Part shown: piece after piece, positions 47,159-57,790 of the stretch
Numbering within the stretch: the first letter of the stretch is position 1
Layout: every line of letters starts with the position of its first letter
Origin: Aphidius gifuensis
Lineage: Eukaryota; Arthropoda; Insecta; Hymenoptera; Braconidae
Length of the DNA: 64,000 nucleotides
Direction: 5' to 3'
Assembly (NCBI RefSeq): GCF_014905175.1
Contig: NC_057788.1
Coordinates: 14,595,404-14,659,403 of the forward strand
Made by a program: the position numbers and the translations under genes
The notes under the pieces: model-generated
Seen by the model: only the letters and a program-made list of their open reading frames with translations
Told to the model about the DNA's origin: nothing
The model's database searches: none

Positions 47159-48439
47159 ATGGTTTCCGTAAGGACCATTGTCCAAAAAAGGACCACGCTA
47201 AAGGCCCAGATAACGATGCTTCAGAATTTAGTAGACACCGATTCAGTCGATCGGACAAATATGCGTTTGCGTATGAACCGAATCACTGAATTATACAAAG
47301 AATTTGAATCGTTACATAATGACTTGATTGTAGCCGAACCGGATAACAATCATGAAAACGAATTCGAAAATCTTTTAGATAAATATTTTATATTAGCTAC
47401 TAGAGTAGAAAAAATCATGCAACCGGTCGCCCCAACGCCTCCTCAAATCGAACCCATACAGCCTAAGCGAAAATTAAAACTTCCACAAACAGTGGTTCCG
47501 ACTTTTAACGGAAATTATGAAAATTGGTTGTCATTTAAAAATTCATTTCAAGCTTTAATTAAGGCCCATACCGAACTTGACAACATTGATAAATTTCGTC
47601 TCCTCGACGAGGCCATAGTCGGTGAGGCCAAAAAGAAAATCGCTAATTACCCTATCGCCGATTCAAGTTACGAAAAGGCCTGGGCCACTCTAGAACAAGC
47701 CTTTGAAGTTAAAAGAATAATAATTTCGCGTCATTTATCCTCCATACTCAATTTACCGACTCAACAGCGAGAATCTGCGGAAGGTTTAAATTCCCTTGTC
47801 GATCAATTGAGACTTCACATCACTTGCCTTGAAACTTTAAGTGTAGAGGTCGGGCAGGAAATGCTTGTCGTTATATTAGAGAGCAAGCTACATAGATCCA
47901 CAGCTAAAAAATGGATTAATACTCTCGAAAGAGACTCTTTTCCAAGTCTTGAGTCCTTTATTAATTTTTTGACAAACGAAGCAATTTGTTTGTCACAATT
48001 TAAAAGAAAGGAAATTGAGGTTATTGATACAACAAAAAATACACAACCCCCACATAAAAAGAAACGTTTCAATAACAAATTTGTGAAAAAACCGAATAAT
48101 AACCTTTCACACTCGACACTTGCAATCAATACCTCAAATAATAACGCTTCACACTCAACACTTGCAAGCAATAACCCAAGTAATTGCATTCTTTGTAATG
48201 ACCAGCAGCATCTTCTTTATAAATGCGAGATTTTTAAAAAGATGTCTATTCCTGAAAGACGCGAAATCGTAAAAAAGGCCAACTTATGCGAAGTCTGTCT
48301 CCGATGTCACAGAGGAGAGTGTTTTTTAAAGAATTGCAGAATATGTAATAAAAAACACAATATATACTTGCATGAAAAAGTACCTGACCCCTCAAAAAAA
48401 GAGACTGGGTCAAAAATCAAAGAAAAAAAGACGGAGTGA
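47159..48439 (+). CDS. gag: BEL/Pao gag
   Basis: A 426-codon ORF from ATG 47159 to TGA 48437-48439. The N-terminal part is helical. The centre (LKLPQTVVPTFNGNYENWLSF onward) is the DUF1759-type capsid region. The C-terminus carries a CCHC knuckle (C-x2-C-x4-H-x4-C at CILCND...YKC) and a second Cys/His cluster (CRICNKKHNIYLH). Gag forms the particle and binds the element RNA. The ORF is intact. It shares the pol frame; only the TGA separates them. Confidence 0.9.
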   Translation: MVSVRTIVQKRTTLKAQITMLQNLVDTDSVDRTNMRLRMNRITELYKEFESLHNDLIVAEPDNNHENEFENLLDKYFILATRVEKIMQPVAPTPPQIEPIQPKRKLKLPQTVVPTFNGNYENWLSFKNSFQALIKAHTELDNIDKFRLLDEAIVGEAKKKIANYPIADSSYEKAWATLEQAFEVKRIIISRHLSSILNLPTQQRESAEGLNSLVDQLRLHITCLETLSVEVGQEMLVVILESKLHRSTAKKWINTLERDSFPSLESFINFLTNEAICLSQFKRKEIEVIDTTKNTQPPHKKKRFNNKFVKKPNNNLSHSTLAINTSNNNASHSTLASNNPSNCILCNDQQHLLYKCEIFKKMSIPERREIVKKANLCEVCLRCHRGECFLKNCRICNKKHNIYLHEKVPDPSKKETGSKIKEKKTE

Positions 48440-49556
48440 CTAGCCTTAGAAACTCCCGTTGAGCAGGATGTCTGTCTATTGACTCGATCACTAAAGACAG
48501 CTGTTCCTCTGCTACCAAGTGCTTTAGTGAAAGTCAAAGACAAGACGGGAAACTATATAAATTGTCGAACTCTGTTAGACACCTGCTCAACAGCCAACTT
48601 CATTACTCAAAGACTAGCATCTCAGCTGAATTTGGTAATGAAAAAATGTTCCATTCCTATTAATGGCATCAATGCCACTACTACTTTTACAAAAAATAGC
48701 TTAGAACTAACCTTCTATGCTCATTTTTATAATTATTCACAAACATTGACATTTTTTACGATACCTGAAATTACAGGGTTAACACCTCCTGAATTATTTC
48801 ATGATGAAAATCTAGAAATCCCTAAAATCATTAAATTAGCCGACCCAAAATTTTATATGCCACAGCCTATTGATATGTTGATAGGGGCAGAACCAACCTT
48901 ATCATTAATGTCAGTTGGTCAAATACCATTATCAGACGAGTCTTTTCAAGTATGTTTTCAAAAAACTCTTCTCGGATGGACCGTAGCAGGTACTACCACG
49001 GTGCCTGACCGACCCTTTCCTTTATCTTGTAACTTAACTCGTCTTGAAAAACAAATGACAGACTTTTGGAGGTTAGAAGAGATCAGTTTTGAAAAACCAA
49101 AAGCAAAACACGATGTTTTATGCGAAAGCCATTTTATTAATAATATCAAACGTGACCCTAATGGTCGATATATTGCTAAGTTACCATTTATTAAAGGCGA
49201 TCGTACGCTTGGTGACTCTAAAGCAGCAGCCTATCGACGCTTCCATGCATTAGAAAATAAATTTTTATCTAAACCAGAATTAAAATCAGAATATCACAAA
49301 GTAATGCAAGAGTATCTTGATCTTGGTCACATGTCACCTGTCTCAGATGATTCTGAGCATAAATATTATCTACCGCATCATGCTGTGATTAAAAAATCCA
49401 GCTCGACTACTAAAGTTCGAGTAGTCTTTGATGCATCTGCTAAATCAAATAACAATAAATCACTTAATGATATTTTAATGACAGGTCCTACTATTCAAAA
49501 TACCATCTTTACTCAATTGCTCAAATTTCGCTCCCAAATATGTCCTTACAGCTGAC
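48440..49556 (+). CDS. pol: BEL/Pao pol, protease and start of RT
   Basis: The reading continues in the gag frame after TGA with no ATG needed: ALETPVEQDVCLLTR, then the aspartic protease (TLLDTCSTANFITQRL; DTC in place of the common DTG/DSG), the IPRLTG-like linker region, and the first RT strands (VRVVFDASAKS, NDILMTGP). The frame then closes by a one-base shift at about 49536-49556. The protease would cut the Gag-Pol polyprotein; RT copies the RNA. Because the rest of pol resumes 10 bases later, this half is probably dead as a polyprotein. Confidence 0.85.
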
Positions 49557-51435
49557 ATTGAAAAAATGTATCGTCAAATTCTATTACATAAAGACGATCG
49601 AGCATACCAAAGAATACTTTGGCGTGTGGGCGATCAAATTAAAACTTTTGAATTAAATACAGTAACTTTTGGTGTAACCTCGTCTCCATTTTTGGCTATC
49701 CGTACCATTCATCAATTAGCTGATGATGAAGCAAATCATTTTCCACGTGCTGCGCATATTCTAAAAAACGACTTGTATGTTGACGATCTTTTGACAGGTG
49801 CAAGTAATATATCAGAAACGCGTCAGCTTCGTGATGAAATTGTTAAATTATTAAAACGTGGTCAATTCAATATACGCCAATGGGCTTCTAATGAACCAAA
49901 ATTAATAGCAGATTTATCTAATGTCAATGTTAATTCTAATTTTTTACTCGATAAAAATTGTACCTTAAAAACTTTCGGTATTTCATGGGAAGCAAAATTT
50001 GATGTAATTAAATACTCAGTAAAATCTATTGTAATGCCAGAAAAGATTACTAAAAGAAATATTCTGTCCGAAATTGCAAGAATATATGATCCCTTGGGAC
50101 TAGTCGGGCCAGTCGTCTTGCACGCAAAAAAGATTATGCAAGAAATATGGCAGGCTAAGGTTGATTGGGATGAATCCGTCCCCATTCATATATATACGTC
50201 TTGGCAGATTTTTGTTGACGAATTAAAATATCTAAATAAAATTTCCTTTGATCGTCATATTTTAACCGACATTGGTTGTGACGGTCAAGTACATGGTTTT
50301 TGCGATGCCAGTAACATAGGTTATGGTGCATGCCTTTTTATAAGAACGACTTTAGCAGACCAGTCTATACATTGTAGATTGTTATGCGCCAAATCTAGAG
50401 TCGCTCCTATAAAACGAATAACCATACCTCGCCTTGAGCTTTGTGGAGCTCAAGTATTGACTCAACTATATAAAGAAGCTTCAAGCTCTTTCAATTTTGT
50501 ACCGTCAAAAATAATTTTTTGGTGTGACTCTACTGTTGTTTTACACTGGTTGAAAACTCCGCCTAACCTATTAAATGTTTACGTTGCCAATCGAGTAGCT
50601 AATATTCAAGAATTGTCTGAAAAAGCTTGTTGGCGACACGTAAAATCTGAGGACAATCCAGCTGACGCTCTATCACGAGGTCAGCTGCCTCAAGCATTAG
50701 TTGCCAACAAACAATGGAGTTTTGGTCCTTCTTGGCTTCAAGAAGTTGAAGCCCAATGGCCTGAGCCCATTGAAATTCTCGATAAAACTACTTTAGAATA
50801 CAAGAAAAATGTTTGCTTAATTATTTCTGAGCAACATTTTTCCATAATCAATACCTTAATAAAAAATTGCTCGACTTATCAAAAATTATTAAGAACATAT
50901 GCGTATGTACGAAGGTTTATCCTCGCCTTAAAAATACGCTGTTCTAAGACAGATGACAAATCATCTGAAATACTTCAAAATAAATTTTTATCAAGTCAAG
51001 AGATTGCTCAAGCTGAGCATGAGCTTTTAATCTGGATTCAAGGTGTATATTTTGAGACGGAAATTAAAATTTTTAGCTCGCAAATTCAAAGTAAAAATAC
51101 ACGATTTAATAATCTATGTCCATTTCTCGACGAGAAAGGCCTACTACGCGTAGGTGGGCGTTTAAAACAAGCTAAAATTTCCTATAATCAAAAACATCCT
51201 ATTTTATTACCGTCTAAAAATTATTTCACTGACTTAATTATAAAAGACATTCATTTTAGACAATTACACTCAGGTATACAAACTACCTTAAATGCCATGC
51301 GTCAACGTTTTTGGGTACTTGATGGAAGAAATCAAGTACGCCAAGTCATACGTAAGTGCATGACTTGTTTCCGCTTTATAGCTGAAGCAGAAAAATTTAA
51401 AATGGCTGACCTGCCAGAAGATCGAGTATCGGCCA
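49557..51435 (+). pseudogene. pol: BEL/Pao pol, RT-RNase H-integrase start, truncated
   Basis: Continues pol after the shift. RT has LYVDDLLTGA as the catalytic YVDD; RNase H shows FCDASN, RLELCGAQ, WCDSTVVLHWL and NPADALSRG; the integrase begins with HFRQLHSGI and CMTC of the HHCC finger. Homology ends near 51435 (after LPEDRVS) where sequence of different character joins. The integrase core, any C-terminal domain and the 3' LTR are absent, so the element cannot transpose on its own. Confidence 0.88.
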
Positions 51436-51563
51436 TTATTAATGTCACTATCTTTGTCAATCACAAGGAATCCATATTTATTTTTATTCCAACATGTCGA
51501 GTATATATTGCAGAATTTTAGAAATTCCATGTCAGTATTTACATGATCATTGTATATATGCTT
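51436..51563 (-). other. Junction segment, Polinton-like minus strand
   Basis: The minus strand reads TDMEFLKFCNIYSTCWNKNK, unlike BEL pol. It may be a remnant of the Polinton gene between integrase and ATPase; I cannot assign it. Confidence 0.35.
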
Positions 51564-52049
51564 TCAATTTCTTTCATCTTGACGAAAAAGTACAAAAAAA
51601 TTGGCATTATCTCGCACCAAATGTTTAGGCATGTGAGCATATGTCTGAGATAAATAAAAAATATCAACTGCTTGATGTCTACCCATGCAAAAAAATGCTC
51701 GAACATTATCTTGTTTTTCTGTAGATATATCATCGAAAATCATCAGTGAATTTGATCTAGCTTCTTCAGGTTGAATAACTTTCTCATGTTCTTTGAATGG
51801 AAAATAACCAATTTCTTCAACATTATTAATAATTTTTTTGAGGAATTTATACTTTGGTTGATTGAGCGATTTGAAATGCACATAAACATTCGTAAATCTC
51901 AATCCATTTAAGTGAATAATTATTGCAAGAAGAACGTTTGTTTTGCCAGAATTTGAAGGTCCACAAAATACACCTCTCACACTATTTGGTACTAATTGGT
52001 ACCACTTTCGCATGGTTTTTTGGAGTTGTTTTTTGTACAATTTGATCAA
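51564..52049 (-). CDS. Polinton packaging ATPase (FtsK/HerA-like), partial
   Basis: A 161-codon ORF. Walker A is GPSNSGKT near residue 30 and Walker B is SLMIFDD near residue 103. SQTYAHMPKHLVRDNANFFVLFRQD is typical of the Polinton/adintovirus A32-like ATPase that packages DNA into capsids. Family members are usually about 200-250 aa, so the C-terminus is lost where the BEL element adjoins. The ATG at 52049 may not be the true start because the upstream minus strand continues in a related reading. Confidence 0.85.
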   Translation of the reverse strand: MIKLYKKQLQKTMRKWYQLVPNSVRGVFCGPSNSGKTNVLLAIIIHLNGLRFTNVYVHFKSLNQPKYKFLKKIINNVEEIGYFPFKEHEKVIQPEEARSNSLMIFDDISTEKQDNVRAFFCMGRHQAVDIFYLSQTYAHMPKHLVRDNANFFVLFRQDERN

Positions 52050-52320
52050 AATTGATGTCTGGCAACTTTAATGGTTGTTCTTAAAATTCCATGTTTTTTT
52101 TCCAACTGAACAAGCTGCTAGCTTAATCTGTACTAACGTGAAAACATATAAATACTTGAGATTTTGTTGAATAAAGTTAGTTTTTCAAACACAATGATTG
52201 CGCATCAATGTGCATATAAAAAAAAAAAAGATAGAAAAAAAAGAAGGGGTTTGTTAAACAGTATCAGCAATAGCCTGCCACTTAAACTACACGTTCCACA
52301 GTATAATAATAATAATAATA

Positions 52321-52617
52321 GGTACAAAGCTCGATAAAAGATTAGCTCGTGGTGATCGTGGTGTTAATCCATTGGATGAACATTGTCGTGAGCATGAAAT
52401 CAGCTACTTAAAAAATCCTGACAATCTCGAAGAACGACATAAAGCTGATAAAATACTTGCCGATAAAGCTTGGCAACGTGTGTTTGCCAAAGATTCGTCA
52501 CTTCGTGTAGCTTGGGGTGTGGGTGTGACAACTACAATCAATTTAATAACGAAACTTGGTATGGGTTTAAATAATATCAAAAAAAAAATTCATCCTAAAA
52601 TCAAGAAAAAGAAATAA
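52321..52617 (+). CDS. Polinton PLA2-like domain protein, partial
   Basis: The frame reads GTKLDKRLARGD, then NPLDEHCREHEISYLKN, the parvovirus VP1-like phospholipase A2 motif with its His/Asp pair found in many Polinton minor-virion proteins. A helical middle and a lysine-rich end follow. An AAT microsatellite (52303-52320) directly precedes it and has replaced or expanded into the start, so no confident start codon exists. Confidence 0.7.
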   Translation, partial: GTKLDKRLARGDRGVNPLDEHCREHEISYLKNPDNLEERHKADKILADKAWQRVFAKDSSLRVAWGVGVTTTINLITKLGMGLNNIKKKIHPKIKKKK

Positions 52618-52737
52618 CTAAAAAAGATAATAAAAAAGATAAAATCATCAAAAAACGAAAAAATAAAAAGAATTTAACAAGTCTTAACAGGATTATAGAT
52701 ATTTCAAAACAATCTATAAAGCCTGGATGGTGTCAAA

Positions 52738-53100
52738 AAAGTTAGTGGAAAAGAAAAAATTCGTTTACCACGAATTTTACCTTTTCCATTGAATAAAAAA
52801 AATAACAGTGATGGTAGAACACTACCATTTTTAATACCACTATTTGCTGGATTAAGTGCATCTGGTGTTCTGACGGGTGGTGCAGCAACAATTTCAAAGA
52901 CAATAAATGTTGTACATGCAGCAAAAAAATTACTAAGAGAAAATCAACGTCATAATAAAAAAATAGAATCAATTGTATCGGGCAAAGGATTATTTTTATC
53001 TCCTCACAAGAGAAAACTAGGTCTTGTTTTGAAGCTCGCAAAAAAAGTACATAAGAAAAAAACTTTTAATGCTACCACATCGAGCTCTCACAAATATTGA
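52738..53100 (+). CDS. Polinton minor-virion-like protein
   Basis: From about 52738 the frame reads KIRLPRILPFPLN, then LPFLIPLFAGLSASG (a hydrophobic glycine-rich segment), a helical AKKLLRENQRHNKK and GKGLFLSPHKRKLGLVL. This order is familiar from Polinton genomes beside PLA2-like and protease genes, often annotated only as hypothetical. Same frame as the PLA2-like ORF with stops between, so both may once have been one protein. Role in the particle is inferred from neighbours. Confidence 0.6.
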   Translation, partial: KVSGKEKIRLPRILPFPLNKKNNSDGRTLPFLIPLFAGLSASGVLTGGAATISKTINVVHAAKKLLRENQRHNKKIESIVSGKGLFLSPHKRKLGLVLKLAKKVHKKKTFNATTSSSHKY

Positions 53101-53431
53101 TATCATCAAATACGCCAAAGCTTTTAAAATTCCTTATTTCCGAGGAGTTTTTATGAGAAATGGTTTACCAATAACTGGTGCTCGTAAAAATGAGTCAGCA
53201 ATTGTAAATCTTGATGATGAAGTTGGTGCTGGTACACATTGGGTTGCATACAAAAAACGTCTCAATAATGTCATTTATTTCGATAGATTTGGTGATTCGA
53301 AGTCTTCACAAGAGCTGATTAATTAATTCGGTGTTGGTAGCATTAAATATAATTATGAAAAATATCAAAATTACAATACAATTGTTTGCGGTCATCTATG
53401 TCTTAAATTTCTGGCTGGCAAGAGACTATAA
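53069..53431 (+). pseudogene. Polinton adenain-like cysteine protease, one stop
   Basis: Reading starts ALTNIDIIKYAKAFKIPYFRGVF. His is in GTHWVAYK, Asp in YFDRFG, Cys in CGHLCLKFL, the Ulp1/adenain catalytic set. The protein processes capsid proteins in Polintons and adenoviruses. A TAA at 53324-53326 separates the His/Asp part from the Cys part, though the same frame runs on to 53431. Overlaps the previous ORF by ~30 bases in another frame. Confidence 0.82.
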
Positions 53432-53465
53432 ATAATCATGACACATGATAAAATACTCATTAGTC

Positions 53466-54130
53466 ATGGATGATTCATTTACGTTGACATTGCCGGGCAG
53501 TTTGATCGGAGCAAAAATGTTGGTCTTACGACTCTTATGAAAGGATATATTTCCTTAAGTCCAAATAAAAACTCATTATCGGAGAATACCGGTTGGTTAA
53601 TGTCTGATGAAGAATCATTATTCGATTCGAAAGAATATTTCGATATATCAACACCACTGAGCCTGCTGCTAGGATTTGTCAAAGATTATAAAAAAATAAT
53701 TATAAATGCAAAACATGAACTCATCCTAATAAGAGCAAATAGTGATGTAAATGCCTGTCTACAAGAACAACCTGTGGAAGGAAAAAGTGGCGAAAAAATA
53801 CGAATTAAACTTCAAAAGGTGGAATGGATTGTTCCATACATCAAAGTGTCTGATAAGCAGAAAATTTAACTTTTAAATAACTTTGCCAAGGATCCATCCA
53901 CAGCAATCAGTTTTCGTACATGGGAATTGTACGAGTATCCACTATTACCTGCAACTACAAAGCAAAATTGGAGTGTGAAAACATCAACACAATTGGAAAA
54001 ACCGAGATACATAATTTGGAGCTTCTAAACAGGACGAAAAAACTCTGTAACAAACAATTCAAGTGTTTTGCGGACTCTCGAGACGACAAAATAGCTGAAT
54101 CGATTTTTTCAATGATAAAATTGATCCCCA
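53466..54130 (+). pseudogene. Polinton capsid-like gene, composite and broken
   Basis: An ATG at 53466 starts MDDSFTLTLPG, which resembles the start of one Polinton structural gene. After a shift, ORF 53537-53869 carries GFVKDYKKIIINAKHELILI and KLQKVEWIVPYIKVSDKQKI, resembling the middle of a different one. The same frame continues past a TAA with SFRTWELYEYPLLP to about 54000 before further stops. I infer that a deletion joined two adjacent genes. Function (capsid component) is by family resemblance only. Confidence 0.6.
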
Positions 54131-54139
54131 GGTAGTTCG

Positions 54140-55640
54140 AAACCATGCTCTCAATTTTTGTACATTATCCAATACACAAGTAAAAGTCCTTAAATTGAGA
54201 TGATAGCTTAGATGGTGAAAATAGTTTTTTTGACATATCTTAGTTGGTAGTGAGCCATTTTTTTTTCTCATAACCTTTGCATATACGTAAATTGATGACT
54301 CAAGGCTGTCATTTATGATTTTTCCATGTTTATTATAATCAACATCTTCTGAGTTCCATAACAGCCCATGATGAATGTTCGTTAATCAATTATTTGTGTG
54401 TTTGAAAATTCTATAACAATAAAACTTTGATCAACATCATAAAATTCTTGAACATCAACAATATATTCAACCATTATGACTGAAATCTTATTCAAAACTG
54501 AATTTTTTTCTTTGGTACTCACATACAATGGTGATGGTTGGTATTTACATACAGTGAAGATAATGCTCTAAATTTTTTTCAAGTAAAGTAGGAATCTTCA
54601 TTACCGACCGAGATGAAAGTTTCATATACCAACCAAATATACAATAAAATTTTTTTTATTTTAATTTTTTCTAGTTACAGCAATATCCAATTCAAAAATG
54701 TATGTAGGACATAAGACATAAAACTTGAGACTTAAGCTATGCCATAGGACATAGGACATAAGAAATCGCACGTTGAAATAACAGAATATAATTTTTCCAA
54801 GTCAAGTCTGTATTACCGACACATGGTGATTGGGAATTCACACCATCAAATGATATATTCAAATTTCTTTACCATCTCTGCACTATCAACACATCAAAAT
54901 TCAAATGACAAATTTTTTTACCATCTCTGTTTTACTGACCAAGTTGCAGTCCCCTCGCTGATCTACTTTTTTTCGACTACTTTCTGATATAGAACTCTCC
55001 TTGATACACTACCGCCACCTTTTCTCTAAGCAGGTGCCGAGCATCCTTGATCTACCCCAAGCGTAAGGAATGTATCGATCGACGCAATTCTAGATCAGTT
55101 GGCCTCAACCATTGAACCTAGGCCATTCACCCAGCTCTTCCAGCTCTGATCCTTAACACTTTGGTCAATATTTATTTATTTCAAAGACTTAGAATATTTT
55201 CTAGCCTTCGTTGTGATCTTAAAGAACAAATTGTAAGTTACTTTGAACTGTTTCAATCAAAATATTTTAATAAAATACTTTTAGTTAATTATATTACTCT
55301 TGTTATATAATTTTCATAATTTTAATATATATTTCACGTATATTAAAAGTAGAATCTTAGTGACCGCATGGTCTGATGTGTCATTTTATTTTAAATGAAA
55401 ATTGATATTTGTATTTTGTTTTACATGAATTATTTGAGTTAAATAAATGGAAATAACCATTCAGTGAATTTATTCACCACGCGAATTGATGATATTCTTT
55501 ATAAAATAATAAAATCAGTGTTGAACGGTTGGTGACAAAAATTGGCACCAAAAAACTTTAGCTATCCAATAATAAAATAAATTTATTGAATTTATAATAT
55601 AAATAGTGAAGATAAAATAAAATGATTAATCAGCTAACAA
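54140..55640. other. Unassigned stretch after the Polinton
   Basis: No clear gene. At 54705-54775 there is a short AGGACATAGGACATAAG-type repeat. At 55540-55556 the reverse strand reads TTTTTTGGTGCCAATTTTT, reminiscent of a primer binding site, but no coding retroelement sequence follows on that strand. Confidence 0.4.
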
Positions 55641-56400
55641 CTACGAAGCGAGGCCAGTATAATCTAGGTCCACGTTTTGAGTAATTTTATACTTTATCTT
55701 AGTGTTTTGCTCGCGTTTGATTATGGAATTATTGGGTAGAATCTGTCGTCAATTGAACCAATGTCTGTCGCGTAATTGTAGAGTTAGTGTCTTGTCTAAT
55801 TAACGCCTGCCTCGCTTCTCAAACAAGCCGATTACTTTTGGGGATCATCATTGTTTTATTTTCGGGTCGTTGTAATTTTATTCAAGCTGACGCCATGTGC
55901 AAACACATGGTTATTTCTTCCGTTAAGTATTATCAACGTGAGGAATTCAAATCGATGATCGACGCGAAGGTATTTTTAATTGAGCGAAAGTTATTTGCGA
56001 TTTTTACCGGTAATTTTGGGTTTATCCGTTCGGTAATTTGTATGATAGTATCTTTGTGTTACATGAATTAAAGTGCCCATTCTATGAATTAGTTATCTGT
56101 GTCTTGTGTAAATTATTCGTGATCATTTAATCCTAATATTTATGTGTGTTTTCCACGTCCTTTCTGTTGAAGAAGGAATAAAAGGTGGACCTGACATCGA
56201 GGGAATACTTATTTTCTTATATTGCTTTCATGCGGATTATGGAACTGATAAAGTATTAAATATACCTTCAGCTCAGTTGCAAAGGATCTGTAATAAATAT
56301 TCCGGTAGACGTCAACGAAATGACGTCTGTTCTATTCCGTCAACTCAAAGACACTTCAGTTATTCAAATCAAATTAAAAAAACTTGAAACAACATACTGC
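55641..56400 (+). other. Less AT-rich block with two short ORFs
   Basis: ORFs of 94 codons (55787-56071) and 81 codons (56142-56387) lie in a stretch of higher GC than its surroundings, so it has a different origin. I do not recognise either product. The second has an arginine-rich IPSAQLQRICNKYSGRRQR. Could be an LTR or a relic gene. Confidence 0.35.
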
Positions 56401-56549
56401 TTATGTAAATGGGACCGTTCATCTTTCAAAAATTATGTGAGCAGTAAATATTTCGCATAATAAAGCCTTTATATAAAATGTACCAAATGAAAATTAACTA
56501 CCAAGTCCTCAAACAGTATGATCCTTAACACTTAAATTTGAGTTAATTT

Positions 56550-56770
56550 TATTATAAATCCAGAAGACGCAGATAGTGACAACAAACAAGTTATTGAAGA
56601 TGTTTTCTTTTCTCCATGGACATCTCTGCAATATAAAGATAATAAGGCTGCTCTAACTGCTATAACTGCTGATGTTATACAATAGTGATCCTAATACAAC
56701 AAAATATTTTATCTATCATAATAATTCATTTGTTGAATCTTCAGGCGATAACTTCATTGGACTCATATAA
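56550..56770 (+). other. Possible exon pair, unassigned
   Basis: NPEDADSDNKQVIEDVFFSP... reads open for ~45 codons to a stop near 56685, then a different frame gives SDPNTTKYFIYHNNS. Composition is coding-like, but I recognise no family. Confidence 0.3.
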
Positions 56771-57599
56771 ATATATATATATAATTTACCGGGATGATTT
56801 ATGTCACTTTGTTCGGGATTGTTATTCAAGTAAGAAGCTGCTACATTTCTTTTATTTTGAGTGAATTAAAGGTGCTCAATTAAAATGAATATGGACTCGT
56901 TAAATACTCTAGTAAATATTTTTCAGATATTATATTAATTTTCTTAATTTCAATACGAGTATTATAATAGATTCGTGATCCTTAAAAATTTGTTTAACAA
57001 AGTTGACTCCCCATCGAGACGCTTTTCGCAGTTTATGCGAATTAATTAATGATAAATTTTACTAATAAATTATAATTATTAAAATTGATCAATATAGAAA
57101 TTAAATAATCCACATCATTTATTTTTAGAGAATTTTAATTTCCTATTGTTTTCGCTTTTCATCTAGACCCCCCCCCCTCCCCTGAAAAATTTTCTAAGTC
57201 CCTTAATCTAAATACGATAAATATGGAAAATACCGTTAAATATGAAGGTAAATATAGAAAAATCACAGAATATAAAGAAAAAAACGATAAATATGGGAAA
57301 ATATCACTGAATATGAAAGAAAAATTACTGAAAATAAAAAACCAAACTTTGGGAGAATATCCGTAAATATAAAAAAAAAACGGCTGAATATAAAGAAAAA
57401 TCCGATAATTATGGAAAAATATGGAGGAAATATCAGTAAATATCAAAGAAAACTTACTGAATATAAGTAAAATTACGTTACATATGGGAAAAAATCGCTG
57501 AATATGAAGGAAAATCCAATAATTATGGGAAAATTTCAGTAAATACGAATGAAGAATCGCTGAATCCTTCTATAAAAACGACAAACATCATCGGTCTTC

Positions 57600-57790
57600 C
57601 GGACATTTGATTGGTCGTTTTTCTTCTCACTCATATAGTTTTTTGTTTATTTCTATTTTATTTTATTTATTTCGTTAGCAACAAAAAAACAAAAAAAAAG
57701 ACTGAGTGAGACGTAGTTTGTTTTTTTGTCGCTAACGAAATAAATCGAATAAACAAAGAGTGATCTTCGGAGGATTAAATGTCAATAAAA
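57600..57790. repeat. Hairpin inside the foldback region
   Basis: TTTATTTCGTTAGCAACAAA at ~57667 and TTTGTCGCTAACGAAATAAA at ~57725 form a stem. Outer GGTCTTCCGGACATTTGAT and GATCTTCGGAGGATTAAATG extend it imperfectly. Confidence 0.65.

Noticed and set aside
52742..53041. 99-codon minus-strand ORF
   Set aside because: Antisense shadow of the minor-virion-like Polinton ORF.
55531..55560. Reverse-strand primer binding site of a second LTR element
   Set aside because: TTTTTTGGTGCC is suggestive, but no LTR pair or gag/pol reading follows.
57159..57446. 95-codon Phe/Tyr-rich minus-strand ORF
   Set aside because: Product of the A/T minisatellite; no start context and extreme composition.
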